NCBI GenBank assembly: GCA_030673845.1
Contig: JAUTCQ010000009.1
Location: 62,001 to 126,000, forward strand
DNA from: Verrucomicrobiota bacterium JB022
Lineage (GTDB): Bacteria; Verrucomicrobiota; Verrucomicrobiia; Opitutales; Oceanipulchritudinaceae
DNA: 64,000 nucleotides
Direction: 5' to 3'
Notes under the pieces: generated by a model
What the model was told of the DNA's origin: nothing
The model's database searches: none
The model's input: only the letters and a program-made list of their open reading frames with translations
Made by a program: the position numbers and the translations under genes
Shown here: positions 24,730 to 33,316 of the stretch, piece by piece
Layout: every line of letters begins with the position of its first letter
How positions within the stretch are numbered: position 1 is the first letter of the stretch

Positions 24730-25683
24730 GTGGCCGCCGCGTCGCAGTCTACCCCGCTCTACGCCAGCGCTGGCTATGCCCAGAGCTTTGCCGAATGGAT
24801 GCAACCGGTACCCTTGCCCCGCGCAGGTGGCCATTTACTTGCGCGCGCCTGGCAGGCGACAGGCTGGGATTTGATGGCGCCCTACCCTTTGCTGCAGGTG
24901 GCTAACTGGCAGGCGCTGGAAGAGGACCTCGCGGGACTCGACCCGCGTTACGCCAGCCTCGTCGGGGTGACCGATTCGCTGGCGGACGTGACGGAGGCTC
25001 AACTGCAGGCACTTTTTCCCGCCCTTTGCCGTCCCTTCAAGCAGCACCAGATCGTGGATCTGCAAAACGAGCCGGCCTCGCATTTCAGCAAACACCACCA
25101 GCGCTACGCACGTGCCGCCGCCAAAGTAGTGGAAGTCGAGGAGCTGCCTTCGCCCGTGGAGGTGCTGGACACCTGGTGCGCCCTGTATGACGAATTGATC
25201 CGCCGACACGAGATCACGGGGTTGACGCGCTTTTCCCGGGAGAGCTTTGCGGTCCTGCTCGGCCAGCCGGGGTGCCGGGCCTTTGCCGCACGCCACCGCG
25301 AGAGCGGCGAGATCGTGGGCATGATCCTGATGGCCGACGCCGGTATCGATACGCATTACCACTTGGGGGCCTACAGCCCGGCGGGCTACGAAGCGAAGGC
25401 GTCTTTCGCGCTGTTCGATGCGATTATCGCCCGCTATGCCCAGGAGGGTTTCCGCTTTCTCAATCTCGGCGGAGGTGCGGGGTTCAAGGACGACCCGAAC
25501 GACGGGCTGGCGCAATTCAAGCGGGGCTGGGCCACGATCCAGCGCCCATCTTACCTGATTGGGCGAATCATTAACCATGCTTACTATGAAAATTGGAGCA
25601 ATAGTGCCGATGCCTTAGATAGCGCCTATTTTCCAGCCTATCGTGATCCTCATCTTCGCCCATCATTTTCCGACCGCTCCTGA
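24730..25683 (+). CDS. GNAT/FemAB-like acyltransferase
   Basis: A 317-residue protein beginning with GTG two bases after the preceding stop. Residues 100-280 have the pattern of a GNAT (Acetyltransf_6/BioF2-like) domain: SKHHQRYARAAAK, the helix TWCALYDELIRRHEI, AARHRESGEIVGMILMADAG, YHLGAYSPAGYEAKASFALF and GFRFLNLGGGAGF. Proteins of this type transfer acyl or aminoacyl groups to amines, for example on nucleotide sugars or in peptide bridges. With the AMP-ligase-like gene 2 bases downstream and the formyltransferase beyond, it likely modifies an amino sugar, but the donor is unknown. Confidence 0.65.
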   Translation: MAAASQSTPLYASAGYAQSFAEWMQPVPLPRAGGHLLARAWQATGWDLMAPYPLLQVANWQALEEDLAGLDPRYASLVGVTDSLADVTEAQLQALFPALCRPFKQHQIVDLQNEPASHFSKHHQRYARAAAKVVEVEELPSPVEVLDTWCALYDELIRRHEITGLTRFSRESFAVLLGQPGCRAFAARHRESGEIVGMILMADAGIDTHYHLGAYSPAGYEAKASFALFDAIIARYAQEGFRFLNLGGGAGFKDDPNDGLAQFKRGWATIQRPSYLIGRIINHAYYENWSNSADALDSAYFPAYRDPHLRPSFSDRS

Positions 25684-25685
25684 CC

Positions 25686-27245
25686 ATGTCTAGCTATCAC
25701 TATAATCTCGGACTTTCTTTCTCTGCGGTAGCCGAACAACATGGTGACCGTCCTGCGCTCCGCTACCCGAACGGTCGCAACGTCACCTACCGTCAACTTT
25801 TGGTGCGGGCGCGGCAGATGGCCCGCCTGATGAGCTCGCGCGGGCTGGGCATGGGCGACGTGGTCTGCATTTTCCCCAACCAGTCGATCGACGCCTTCGC
25901 GACGGTCCTGGCCGCCCTGAGCATGGGCGTGATCTATACCCACCTCGACCTCAACCTGCCGGACGCCACCCTGCAGAGCATGATGGAGCAGGCCCGCCCG
26001 CAACTGGTGCTGGCCTCGCGCTCCGACCGCCTGCGCGCCTGCGCCCTCTCCAACCATGTGGGGCGTCGACTCATCTGTTTCGAGGATCCTCAGATCCAGA
26101 CCGAGCTGATGGCACACCCGGCCGATGAGCTGATGGAGACCCCGGCGGTAACGGGCCACCACCCGGCTTACCTGATGTTCGACATCGAGGCGGAGGGCCA
26201 GCCGACGGCCTCCATGATCACCCATGCGAACCTGCTGAATTTCGTGGCCTGGGTCCGGGAGCGCTTCATGGTGTCGCCCGACGACGTCTTTACGCACCTC
26301 AACCACCTCGCCTACGAAAACGGCGTCTTCGATCTTTTCGGCAGCCTTTTCAATGGTGCCTCGCTCGTGCCGATTGGCCGCGAGGTGCTGCACCAGCCGC
26401 GCGAACTGATCAATACGGTCAACGACATGGGCTGCACGATGTGGTATTCGGTGCCTTCGCTCTTGATCTACCTGCTGCGCTTGCACGCGCTGCGCCCGGG
26501 CGACCTGCGTGGCCTCTGCACGGTAGCTTTTGGCGGCGAAACGTTCCCCAAGGCTCCGCTGCGCGCGCTGGCCCGCCACCTGGGCGCCGGCATCCGCCTG
26601 ATGAACGTCTACAGCCTGGCCGAAGCGACGAGCATCGGCGCGGCCTACACCGTCAATCCACGCGACCTGGTCGAAGACCGCCTGTTACCCTTGGGCCATT
26701 TCGCCGAAAACTTCCAGGCCCACGTGCTCAACGATCAAGGCCAGCCCGTGCCGGTGGGTCAAGTGGGCGAGCTCTACCTGAGCGGTCCAAATCTCGGGCT
26801 GGGCTACTACCGCGATGCCGCCCGCACCGAGCAGGCTTTCTTCCGCTACGTAAACGAGAAGCACATCCCGGAGACGGTCTTCCGCACCGGCGATCTCGTA
26901 CGCCAGGACCCGGAGACGGGCTACTACCACTTTGTCGGCAGCCGCCGCAACCGTGTGGAGCGCAGCGGCCACGTGATCGAGCTGGAGTTGATCGAAGCCT
27001 CGCTGGGCTCGCTGGAGGGCGTGTCGGAGTGCGCGGTCGTCTACCTGCGCGACGCCCAGGGCCAAGGCCGCATCGTCGCCTACGTCAACGCGAAGGATTT
27101 CGACGGCGAGGTGCTGATGATGGCCCTGCGCTGCCGCCTGCCGCAACACATGTTGCCGGAGCAGATCGTATCGCTGTCTCCCCTGCCCAAGCACGCCGAC
27201 GGCAAGGTGAATCGACAACAGCTTGCAGAGATGACGCTCTCCTAG
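25686..27245 (+). CDS. Adenylate-forming (ANL) enzyme with degenerate P-loop
   Basis: A 519-residue protein of the acyl-CoA synthetase/NRPS adenylation superfamily. Visible motifs: ALRYPNGRNVTYRQL at the start, GGETFPKAPL, MNVYSLAEAT (A5), GELYLSGPNLGLGYY (A6), FRTGDLVR (A7), RNRVERSGHVIELELIE (A8) and the C-terminal lysine motif ADGKVNR near residue 507. The A3 phosphate loop, normally YTSGTTGxPKG, reads MFDIEAEGQPTAS around residue 163, so the Ser/Thr/Gly loop is lost. No carrier-protein domain is fused or adjacent. It starts 3 bases after the GNAT gene. It may act as an acyl-activating enzyme with altered ATP contact, or be catalytically inactive. Confidence 0.75.
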   Translation: MSSYHYNLGLSFSAVAEQHGDRPALRYPNGRNVTYRQLLVRARQMARLMSSRGLGMGDVVCIFPNQSIDAFATVLAALSMGVIYTHLDLNLPDATLQSMMEQARPQLVLASRSDRLRACALSNHVGRRLICFEDPQIQTELMAHPADELMETPAVTGHHPAYLMFDIEAEGQPTASMITHANLLNFVAWVRERFMVSPDDVFTHLNHLAYENGVFDLFGSLFNGASLVPIGREVLHQPRELINTVNDMGCTMWYSVPSLLIYLLRLHALRPGDLRGLCTVAFGGETFPKAPLRALARHLGAGIRLMNVYSLAEATSIGAAYTVNPRDLVEDRLLPLGHFAENFQAHVLNDQGQPVPVGQVGELYLSGPNLGLGYYRDAARTEQAFFRYVNEKHIPETVFRTGDLVRQDPETGYYHFVGSRRNRVERSGHVIELELIEASLGSLEGVSECAVVYLRDAQGQGRIVAYVNAKDFDGEVLMMALRCRLPQHMLPEQIVSLSPLPKHADGKVNRQQLAEMTLS

Positions 27246-27258
27246 CAAAGTCGGGCCG

Positions 27259-28143
27259 ATGCAGCCTCGGCAATACCTCCTGATCGCCAATCGTGCCTAC
27301 GCGTGGGAACGCATGGTGCGGCTGGGGCTGAACGTGGCCGGGATTGCTGCCGTGGCGGGCTCTTACCTGGAGCGGCGACTCGTAGCCGAGGGGGTGCCGC
27401 ATTTTTCCTTCGACCGCAAACGACAGTTGCTCGACTGGCTCAAGCTGCAGTCGGCCGATGTGGTCGTATCCAATGGCTGCCCGTTTATCCTGCCGATTTC
27501 GGCACTGACGGAGCCGTTGCCGGGCGTGCGGTTCGTCAACCTGCACCCGTCTTGCCTGCCCGACCTGAAGGGGCCCCACCCAATCAACGGCGCGCTGCTG
27601 CATGGCCGCGATGCGGGTGCTTCGTGCCACTTGATGGACGATGGGATCGACACCGGGTCCATCATTTCGCGGGTGCGCATCCCTTTTTCACCGGATCTCG
27701 ATGCGGGCCTGCTCTACCAGCTGTGCTTCCAGGCCGAGGCTGATGCCTTTGAGCTGGCGCTGACCCGTGATTTCGCGCCTTTGCCCGCAAGCGAAACGCT
27801 ACCTGGGCCCCGCGAGCTTCCCCTGCTCTATTACCGCGCCGGAGAAGAGGACCTGCGGATCGACTTTGGGGAAAGCGCGCAGCAGATTTGCCGCCGCATC
27901 CGGGCGTTTGCCACACGAGGCCGAGGGGCCTTCGCCATCATCGCCGGCGAGCGTTTTGTGATCCGCGACGTGGAGACGATCGAGAATCCTTACGTGCTGG
28001 AACAGTTACCGAAGCACGCCGATCGCTCGATCCTGTTCGTCTACGAAGGGCGCGTCGTCGTCCGCCTCGGGTCGGAGTGCCTGAAGCTGAAAGCGATTGA
28101 GGGGCCGGTGGAAAAATTGTCTCCCGCCCAGCGTCTCGTCTAG
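27259..28143 (+). CDS. Formyltransferase-family protein, probable amino-sugar N-formyltransferase
   Basis: A 294-residue protein. The formyl_trans_N core has the catalytic HPS motif FVNLHPSCLPDLKGPHPING near residue 94 and the catalytic aspartate motif MDDGIDTGSII near residue 130; Asn in VVSNGCPF is the third active-site candidate. The C-terminal 80 residues form an OB-like domain as in Fmt, but the sequence is too divergent for methionyl-tRNA formyltransferase. Relatives such as WbkC and VioF transfer a formyl group from 10-formyl-tetrahydrofolate to 4-amino sugars. It ends the flagellin-like/GNAT/ligase operon. A DegT aminotransferase at 46-47 kb could supply the amine. Confidence 0.75.
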   Translation: MQPRQYLLIANRAYAWERMVRLGLNVAGIAAVAGSYLERRLVAEGVPHFSFDRKRQLLDWLKLQSADVVVSNGCPFILPISALTEPLPGVRFVNLHPSCLPDLKGPHPINGALLHGRDAGASCHLMDDGIDTGSIISRVRIPFSPDLDAGLLYQLCFQAEADAFELALTRDFAPLPASETLPGPRELPLLYYRAGEEDLRIDFGESAQQICRRIRAFATRGRGAFAIIAGERFVIRDVETIENPYVLEQLPKHADRSILFVYEGRVVVRLGSECLKLKAIEGPVEKLSPAQRLV

Positions 28144-28288
28144 GCCTTTGGCATGCCGCAGGGCATGGAAAACTCTTCCGCCCGGCTGCGGAAAGGGTTG
28201 CCGCCAAGAAAAGCGTCACGAGGAGAGAAAACTTTATCGCACTGATAAAGAGCGTATTATAAAACGCGGCACCGTGGTTGCTTATTCG
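28144..28288 (+). promoter_or_regulatory. Structured leader region of the flgF operon
   Basis: No gene is visible. CATGCC/GGCATG (28152-28157 with 28162-28167) and TTCCGC/GCGGAA (28176-28181 with 28188-28193) can form hairpins, neither followed by a T-run. CTTTATC/GATAAAG (28232-28238 with 28244-28250) is an inverted repeat next to TATTAT (28255-28260), a possible -10 box. No sigma-28 or sigma-54 match. Confidence 0.4.
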
Positions 28289-29056
28289 ATGAGTATGCAA
28301 TTAGGCATGGTCCAGAGTGCAGTGGCGATGAACGGCTTGGAGCGCTGGCAACAAGCTGTGTCCCATAATCTGGCCGCAGCGCAAGTGGCGGGCTTCAAGC
28401 CTGTCCAAGGCTCCTTTCAAGCCACGCTGGCGGGCCAGCTGCCCGGTTCGACCCGTGCCGAACTGATGAGCGCGCCTTCCGAGGGCCGCTCCCCCACCTA
28501 CCAACAGACCCGCAACTTCGCGGGCGGCAGCCTCCGCTCGACCGACAACCCGAACGATGTGGCGCTGACCGGCGAGGGCTTCTTTACGATCGAGGCGGCG
28601 GGCGGCGAAACGCTTTACACCCGCAACGGCGAGTTCCACGTGAGCCCCGAGAACTACCTCGTGACCAGCAACGGCTCGCTCGTGATGGGCGATGCCGGCC
28701 CGATCCAGCTCACGCCCGGCCAAGGGCAGCTGAAGATCACCGCCGATGGCCGCGTCTCTCAAGGCCTGCTGCCGCTCGGCAACCTCCAGATCGCCCAATT
28801 CGAAAGCCCGCAAAAGCTGATCCCGACCGGCGGCTCGTTCCGCGTGGATCCGGAGAACGACCCGGGCGCCGCAGCGATGGACCAGAACGCCATCAGCCTC
28901 GCTCAAGGATTTGTGGAAGAATCCGGCGTCCAGCCCATCCAGGAGATGGTCAATTTGATCACGATCTCCCGCGCGCACGAAACCCACCAGAAGATCATCC
29001 AGAGCTACGATCAGCGTCTGCAACAGACGATCCAGACGCTCGGCGATACCCGCTAA
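28289..29056 (+). CDS. flgF: Flagellar proximal rod protein FlgF
   Basis: A 255-residue rod protein. The N-terminal rod helix is MQLGMVQSAVAMNGLERWQQ with SHNLAAAQVAGFKP in place of the usual NNLANxxTxGFK; the middle has DVALTGEGFFTIEAAGG and YTRNGEFHVSPENYLV, and the C-terminal helix ends IQEMVNLITISRAHETHQKI. Several starts are possible (GTG 28274, ATG 28289, ATG 28295); I chose 28289. FlgF polymerises in the periplasm as part of the rod. It is first in a nine-gene hook-rod-ring operon and lies 15 bases before flgG. Confidence 0.87.
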   Translation: MSMQLGMVQSAVAMNGLERWQQAVSHNLAAAQVAGFKPVQGSFQATLAGQLPGSTRAELMSAPSEGRSPTYQQTRNFAGGSLRSTDNPNDVALTGEGFFTIEAAGGETLYTRNGEFHVSPENYLVTSNGSLVMGDAGPIQLTPGQGQLKITADGRVSQGLLPLGNLQIAQFESPQKLIPTGGSFRVDPENDPGAAAMDQNAISLAQGFVEESGVQPIQEMVNLITISRAHETHQKIIQSYDQRLQQTIQTLGDTR

Positions 29057-29071
29057 CCCTGATCACCGGCC

Positions 29072-29854
29072 ATGAACCTTTCCCTTTACGCCAGCGCCAC
29101 GGGCATGGAAGCCCAGCAGCTCAACCTGAATAACATCGCGAACAATATCGCGAACGTGAATTCGACGGGCTACAAGCGCTCCAAGGTCGAATTCCAGGAT
29201 CTGCTCTACCAAAGCCAGGCCCCCAAGGGCGGCGATGTGGGCGGCGGCGGCACTGCCCCGACCGGCATCGAAGTCGGTAACGGTAGCCGCGCGGTCTCCA
29301 CCACCAAGGTGTTCTCCCAAGGCCAGCTGACCCAGACGGACAACCAGTGGGACGTGGCCATCGACGGCGAGGGCTTCTTCCAGCTGACCCGCGCCGACGG
29401 CTCCACGGTTTACACCCGCGACGGCTCCCTCAAGGTCGACCCGACCGGCCAGATCGTGAACAACAACGGTCTCGTCTACACCGGCCTCGGCGCTGTCCCG
29501 GCCAACGTCACCGGCGTGTTCGTCGCGCCGACCGGCGAAGTGAGCTTCGAGACGCCCAACGGCATCGTGCCCGGCCCGGTGATCCAGATGACCCGCTTCA
29601 GCAACCCGAACGGCCTCAAGTCGCTCGGCGGCAATCTTTACGAAGAAACCCAAGGCTCCGGCGCCCCCGTCGTCGGCAATGCCGGGACGGATGGTTTTGG
29701 CGTGCTGCGCCAGAACTACCTCGAAATGTCGAACGTCAACGTGGTCGAGGAGATGGTCAATATGATCGTCGCCCAGCGCGCCTACGAGATCAACTCGAAG
29801 GCGATCCAGACCAGTGACGAGATGATGGCCACCGTCAACCAGCTCAAGCGCTAG
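29072..29854 (+). CDS. flgG: Flagellar distal rod protein FlgG
   Basis: A 260-residue protein with a textbook N-terminus (MNLSLYASATGMEAQQLNLN, NIANNIANVNSTGYKRSKVEF), the specific middle segment QLTQTDNQWDVAIDGEGFFQ and the C-terminal rod helix NVVEEMVNMIVAQRAYEINS ending AIQTSDEMMATVNQLKR. FlgG forms the distal rod below the hook; the length is that of the family. It overlaps flgA by a single base (the G of the stop codon is the G of the GTG start). Confidence 0.96.
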   Translation: MNLSLYASATGMEAQQLNLNNIANNIANVNSTGYKRSKVEFQDLLYQSQAPKGGDVGGGGTAPTGIEVGNGSRAVSTTKVFSQGQLTQTDNQWDVAIDGEGFFQLTRADGSTVYTRDGSLKVDPTGQIVNNNGLVYTGLGAVPANVTGVFVAPTGEVSFETPNGIVPGPVIQMTRFSNPNGLKSLGGNLYEETQGSGAPVVGNAGTDGFGVLRQNYLEMSNVNVVEEMVNMIVAQRAYEINSKAIQTSDEMMATVNQLKR

Positions 29855-30675
29855 TGATCCGCATCCTCCAGTCCATTCCGCTCCTGCTCGTCGGTAGTCA
29901 GGCCCTCGTTGCCGCTCCGGCGGACAGCCTGATGGCCCTACTCGAGCCGGTCGCCATGGTGGAAGCCGCGTCGCAAAAGAGCGCCGCCCCGGTGATTACG
30001 TCCGCCCCCGCCCAAGCCAAGGTGGTCGCCGAAAGCGCCACGGTGATGGAGCTGGGCCACGAGGTGGTCGTGGGCCTGCTGCAGGCCAAGCTGGCCAGCT
30101 ATTACCGCCTGAGCGGCGACCTCGTGCTGCAGCCGCAGGGCCGAGTCGTCCCCGCTGCCGTCAAGGGCAGCTACGACCTGCAAATCCTTTCCGCTCCGGC
30201 CGACTTGAGCCAGAGCGTCTACGTGCGCTACCAAATCACGAGCGATGGCGTGCCGGTGCAACAAGCGAGCCTGCAACTGCGGGCCGAGCACTGGCTCGAA
30301 GTCTACGTCGCCCGTCAAAGCGCCCGCCGCGGTGAAGCCCCCCAAATGGCCGACCTGATCCTGGAGAAGGTCGACACATTGCGCTACCGCGAAGAGCTGG
30401 TCGACGCCGCAGTCGACCTCGGTGCTTACGAGCTGGCCCTGCCCACGCAGCCCAACCGCCCGCTCGCCTGGCGCAACCTGACGACCCGCCCCCTGATCAA
30501 AAAGGGTGCGTTGATCGACGCCCAGGCCAGCAACCTCGCCATGGTCATCACCCTGCCCGCCGTCGCGCTCGAAGACGGGCAGAAGGGTGACTTCATCCGC
30601 GTCCGCAACCTGCAAAGCCGCAAGGACATTACCGCCCGCGTCATCGATGAAAATGTGGTGCAAGTCAATTTCTAG
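29854..30675 (+). CDS. flgA: P-ring assembly chaperone FlgA
   Basis: A 273-residue protein with a GTG start and a signal-like N-terminus (LQSIPLLLVGSQALVAAP). The C-terminal half is a SAF/ChapFlgA module: LEVYVARQSARRGEAPQMADL, AWRNLTTRPLIKKGALID, VALEDGQKGDFIRVRNLQSRKDIT and ARVIDENVVQVNF at the end. FlgA is a periplasmic chaperone needed to assemble FlgI around the rod. The N-terminal half is less conserved, as usual. The end overlaps the flgH start by about 29 bases. Confidence 0.88.
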   Translation: MIRILQSIPLLLVGSQALVAAPADSLMALLEPVAMVEAASQKSAAPVITSAPAQAKVVAESATVMELGHEVVVGLLQAKLASYYRLSGDLVLQPQGRVVPAAVKGSYDLQILSAPADLSQSVYVRYQITSDGVPVQQASLQLRAEHWLEVYVARQSARRGEAPQMADLILEKVDTLRYREELVDAAVDLGAYELALPTQPNRPLAWRNLTTRPLIKKGALIDAQASNLAMVITLPAVALEDGQKGDFIRVRNLQSRKDITARVIDENVVQVNF

Positions 30676-31297
30676 CCTCGCGCTCGTCCTCGCCGTCTCT
30701 ACCGCTTCGGCGGAATCCCTCTGGAAGAAGGCGACGAACGACGAACGCGGCCTCTATACCCGCCAGACGGCTTCCCGGGTGGGCGACATCCTGACGGTGC
30801 TCGTCAGCGAAAACGCCTCCCTCTCCGCCAGTGGACCCAACATGCAGAACGCCGGCTCCACCTCGGGCCTCAAGTCGGAAATCTTCCGCCTGATCGACGA
30901 GAAGGACCTGCACCCGCTGCACATCGGCACCAACAGCAGCGGCGAGCCGATCGAGGTCGACCTCTCCAGCATCTTCCGGGGTGATTACGCGAGTGGCGAT
31001 GCGAGCTACGAGCAGACCATGAGCGTGTCTCAAGTGCCCATTTCCGTGACGGTGATCGACACCTTGCCCAACGGCAACCTGGTGGTCGAGGGCGCCAAGA
31101 TCGTCTCGGTCAACAAGGAGCGCCTCTACGCCGTGCTGCGCGGTGTCGTGCGCCCGCAGGACGTGACCGGCACCAACACCGTCACCTCCGGCCAGGTGGC
31201 CAACGCCTACGTGGAATTCGTAAGCGAAGGCAGCCTGAGCGACGCCCAAAAGAAGGGCTGGTTTACCCGCATGATCGAAAGGGCCAACCCGTTCTGA
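30647..31297 (+). CDS. flgH: L-ring protein FlgH without a lipobox
   Basis: A 216-residue FlgH. Recognised by the early SLWKKATNDERGLYTRQTAS, VGDILTVLVSENASLSAS, RGDYASGDASYEQTMSVSQ, VIDTLPNGNLVVEGAKIVS and VRPQDVTGTNTVTSGQVANA. FlgH forms the outer-membrane ring. Typical FlgH is a lipoprotein; this one has a signal peptide that appears to end STASA|ES with no cysteine near the cleavage site (only Cys5, at the start of the hydrophobic stretch). The start codon (ATG 30647 or 30653) lies inside flgA, so the two are coupled. FlgI follows 3 bases later. Confidence 0.93.
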   Translation: MKMWCKSISSLALVLAVSTASAESLWKKATNDERGLYTRQTASRVGDILTVLVSENASLSASGPNMQNAGSTSGLKSEIFRLIDEKDLHPLHIGTNSSGEPIEVDLSSIFRGDYASGDASYEQTMSVSQVPISVTVIDTLPNGNLVVEGAKIVSVNKERLYAVLRGVVRPQDVTGTNTVTSGQVANAYVEFVSEGSLSDAQKKGWFTRMIERANPF

Positions 31298-31300
31298 GCC

Positions 31301-32452
31301 ATGAAGCGCCTCTTCGCCATTTTCCTCCTCAGCCTCCTGGCCGGCCTCGCGTCGGCCCAGGCCTCCCGCATCAAAGACCTCACGGTGGTCGAAGGCGGCC
31401 GGTCTAACCAATTGATCGGCTACGGCCTCGTCGTGGGGCTGGCGGGCGATGGCGACGGCACGAGCAGCAAGGCCACGCTGCAGTCGGTCGCCAACATGCT
31501 TTCCCGCTTCGGCGTCCAGGTGGATACCGAAGACATCAAGAGCGACAATGTGGCCGCGGTCATGATCACGGCCGAGATCGGCGCCTTTACCCGTGAGGGT
31601 ACCCGCCTCGACGTGGTCGTCAGCTCCATCAGCGACGCGAAGACGATCCAGGGCGGCGTGCTGCTGCAAACCCCGCTGCGCGGTGCCGACAACGTCGTCT
31701 ACGCCGTCGCCCAAGGGCCCATCGCGGTAGGCGGCTTCCTTGGCGGCTCCGGAGGCTCCACGGTGCAGAAAAACCACCCGACGGTGGGCCGGATCCCCGG
31801 CGGCGCGATCGTGGAGCGTGAGGTGCCGACCACCATCGTGCAGCGCGACATGCTCAACCTCTTGCTGCTCAATCCAGATTTTACCACGGCGGTGCGGATG
31901 GCGCACTCGATCAACGAGCGCTTCCCCGGCGTGGCCCAGGCGACCGATTCGGCAGCCGTCAATGTGCTGGTGCCGCAAAACATGCGCAACCAGGTGGCCA
32001 ACTACCTCGCGGTGATCAACTCGCTGGAGGTCATCCCCGACATCACGGCACGGGTGATCATCAACGAGCGCACCGGCACCATCGTCGCGACCCAAAACGT
32101 GCGGATTTCGAAGGTGGCGATCAGCCACGGCTCGCTGACGGTCACGATCAGCCAGAGCAACAACGTGAGCCAGCCCAACCCGCTGGCCCCTGCCCCGCCC
32201 GCCGGTGGACAGCCCACCCAGGGCGAAGACGGCACCATCGTCGCCCCCGGCGGCAATACCGTCGTGACCGCCAACACCCAGACCGATGTGGCCGAAGAGC
32301 GCGGCGGCTTCCGGGTGATCGACGACCTGCCGACGCTCGACCAACTGACTTCCGCCCTCAACGCCCTGGGCGTCTCCACCCGCGACATGATGTCGATCCT
32401 GCAATCGCTCAAGGCTGCAGGCGCCCTCCAGGCCGAACTCATTATCCAATAA
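31301..32452 (+). CDS. flgI: P-ring protein FlgI
   Basis: A 383-residue protein with signal peptide (LFAIFLLSLLAGLASAQA). Hallmarks: RIKDLTVVEGGRSNQLIGYG, VVGLAGDGDGT, FTREGTRLDVVVSSISDAK, GGVLLQTPLRGAD, and the C-terminal SALNALGVSTRDMMSILQSL. FlgI polymerises around the rod in the peptidoglycan layer. A Pro/Gly-rich insertion (LAPAPPAGGQPTQGEDG) sits near residue 300, a spot where the family varies. Length matches the family. Confidence 0.97.
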   Translation: MKRLFAIFLLSLLAGLASAQASRIKDLTVVEGGRSNQLIGYGLVVGLAGDGDGTSSKATLQSVANMLSRFGVQVDTEDIKSDNVAAVMITAEIGAFTREGTRLDVVVSSISDAKTIQGGVLLQTPLRGADNVVYAVAQGPIAVGGFLGGSGGSTVQKNHPTVGRIPGGAIVEREVPTTIVQRDMLNLLLLNPDFTTAVRMAHSINERFPGVAQATDSAAVNVLVPQNMRNQVANYLAVINSLEVIPDITARVIINERTGTIVATQNVRISKVAISHGSLTVTISQSNNVSQPNPLAPAPPAGGQPTQGEDGTIVAPGGNTVVTANTQTDVAEERGGFRVIDDLPTLDQLTSALNALGVSTRDMMSILQSLKAAGALQAELIIQ

Positions 32453-32460
32453 CTGCCGCC

Positions 32461-32799
32461 ATGGACATTACCAACGCCATCAGCCCCATGACGACCGACG
32501 CCTCCCTCTTGCGCGACCAGCTCTCGCAGGCGGGCGCGCAGCAGGGCGCCAGCGAGGTCGAACTCGCAAGCGGCCAGTTCGAAGCCATTTTTGCCCGCCA
32601 GTTCCTGGACGAAGCCCTCAAGCCGATGTTCTCCGGCGCGCTCTCCGAGAGCGGTGCCGGGCCCGACCTCTACCGCTACATGCTGGCCGACAGCCTCTCG
32701 CAGAGCATCAGCCAGCGCGGCGTCTTCGGCATCGGCCATGTGCTGCAACACCAACTGCAATCCACCCCCGCCGCCAACGCGGATACCCTTTCCCACTAA
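32461..32799 (+). CDS. flgJ: Rod-binding protein, FlgJ N-terminal domain only
   Basis: A 112-residue protein corresponding to the rod-scaffold half of FlgJ: QFEAIFARQFLDEALKPMF, then GPDLYRYMLADSLSQSIS and GVFGIGHVLQHQL. The peptidoglycan hydrolase domain of enterobacterial FlgJ is absent, as in many phyla where a separate enzyme opens the wall. Located between flgI and the FlgN gene with 8- and 2-base gaps. Confidence 0.88.
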   Translation: MDITNAISPMTTDASLLRDQLSQAGAQQGASEVELASGQFEAIFARQFLDEALKPMFSGALSESGAGPDLYRYMLADSLSQSISQRGVFGIGHVLQHQLQSTPAANADTLSH

Positions 32800-32801
32800 C
32801 C

Positions 32802-33311
32802 ATGATCGCTCTAGACGAAGCCCAATGGCAGCCTTTGGCCGCCGCCTTGCGGGACGAGGCCCAGGAATACGCCTGGTTGCTCTCCCTCCTCGAGCAGCAG
32901 CAAAAGGGCATCCTCGAGCAGAACTACGCCGAATTTCCGGAGCTGACCCACTCGATCGAAGAGCAGCTCCGCACCACGGCCGAAAAGCGCGGCAGCCGCG
33001 AATCCCTCGCCCAACAGTTGCGCCGTCAACTGGGGATGGACGAGCGTGCGCCGCTGCGCGAAATCGTCCAACTGGTGCAGGGCCCCGCCCACGGCATGTT
33101 CGACGAGCTGCTCAAGGAGCTGCGCAGCCTGACGGAGCGCCTGCAAAACCGCTCGCGCCAAAACAAGCTGCTGCTCGCCCGTGCCAACGAACTTTCCCGG
33201 GAACTGCTGAGCTACCTCCAGCCCACGCAGAGCCAGACGACTTACAACCAACGTGGCTACCTGGCCTTCAAGACCAATAGCCGCAGCACCTCCCTGAGTC
33301 TGCAAGCCTAG
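32802..33311 (+). CDS. flgN: Flagellar export chaperone FlgN
   Basis: A 169-residue mainly helical protein matching FlgN in length and pattern: a long helix with EYAWLLSLLEQQQKGIL, then LTHSIEEQLRTTAEKR, and a final stretch LLARANELSRELLSYLQ followed by a loop with YNQRGY, where the family usually has Y.Y...G. FlgN binds the C-termini of FlgK and FlgL, the two genes immediately downstream, before export. Sequence identity in this family is always low; context carries much of the call. Confidence 0.8.
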   Translation: MIALDEAQWQPLAAALRDEAQEYAWLLSLLEQQQKGILEQNYAEFPELTHSIEEQLRTTAEKRGSRESLAQQLRRQLGMDERAPLREIVQLVQGPAHGMFDELLKELRSLTERLQNRSRQNKLLLARANELSRELLSYLQPTQSQTTYNQRGYLAFKTNSRSTSLSLQA

Positions 33312-33316
33312 CTCCC

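Noticed and set aside
27259-28143. Methionyl-tRNA formyltransferase (fmt)
   Set aside because: The HPS and D motifs are shared by the whole family, but the rest diverges and the context is a modification cassette, not def/fmt.
30665-32449. Long open frame opposite flgH and flgI
   Set aside because: It mirrors two certain genes, has no family features, and such antisense frames are common in GC-rich DNA.
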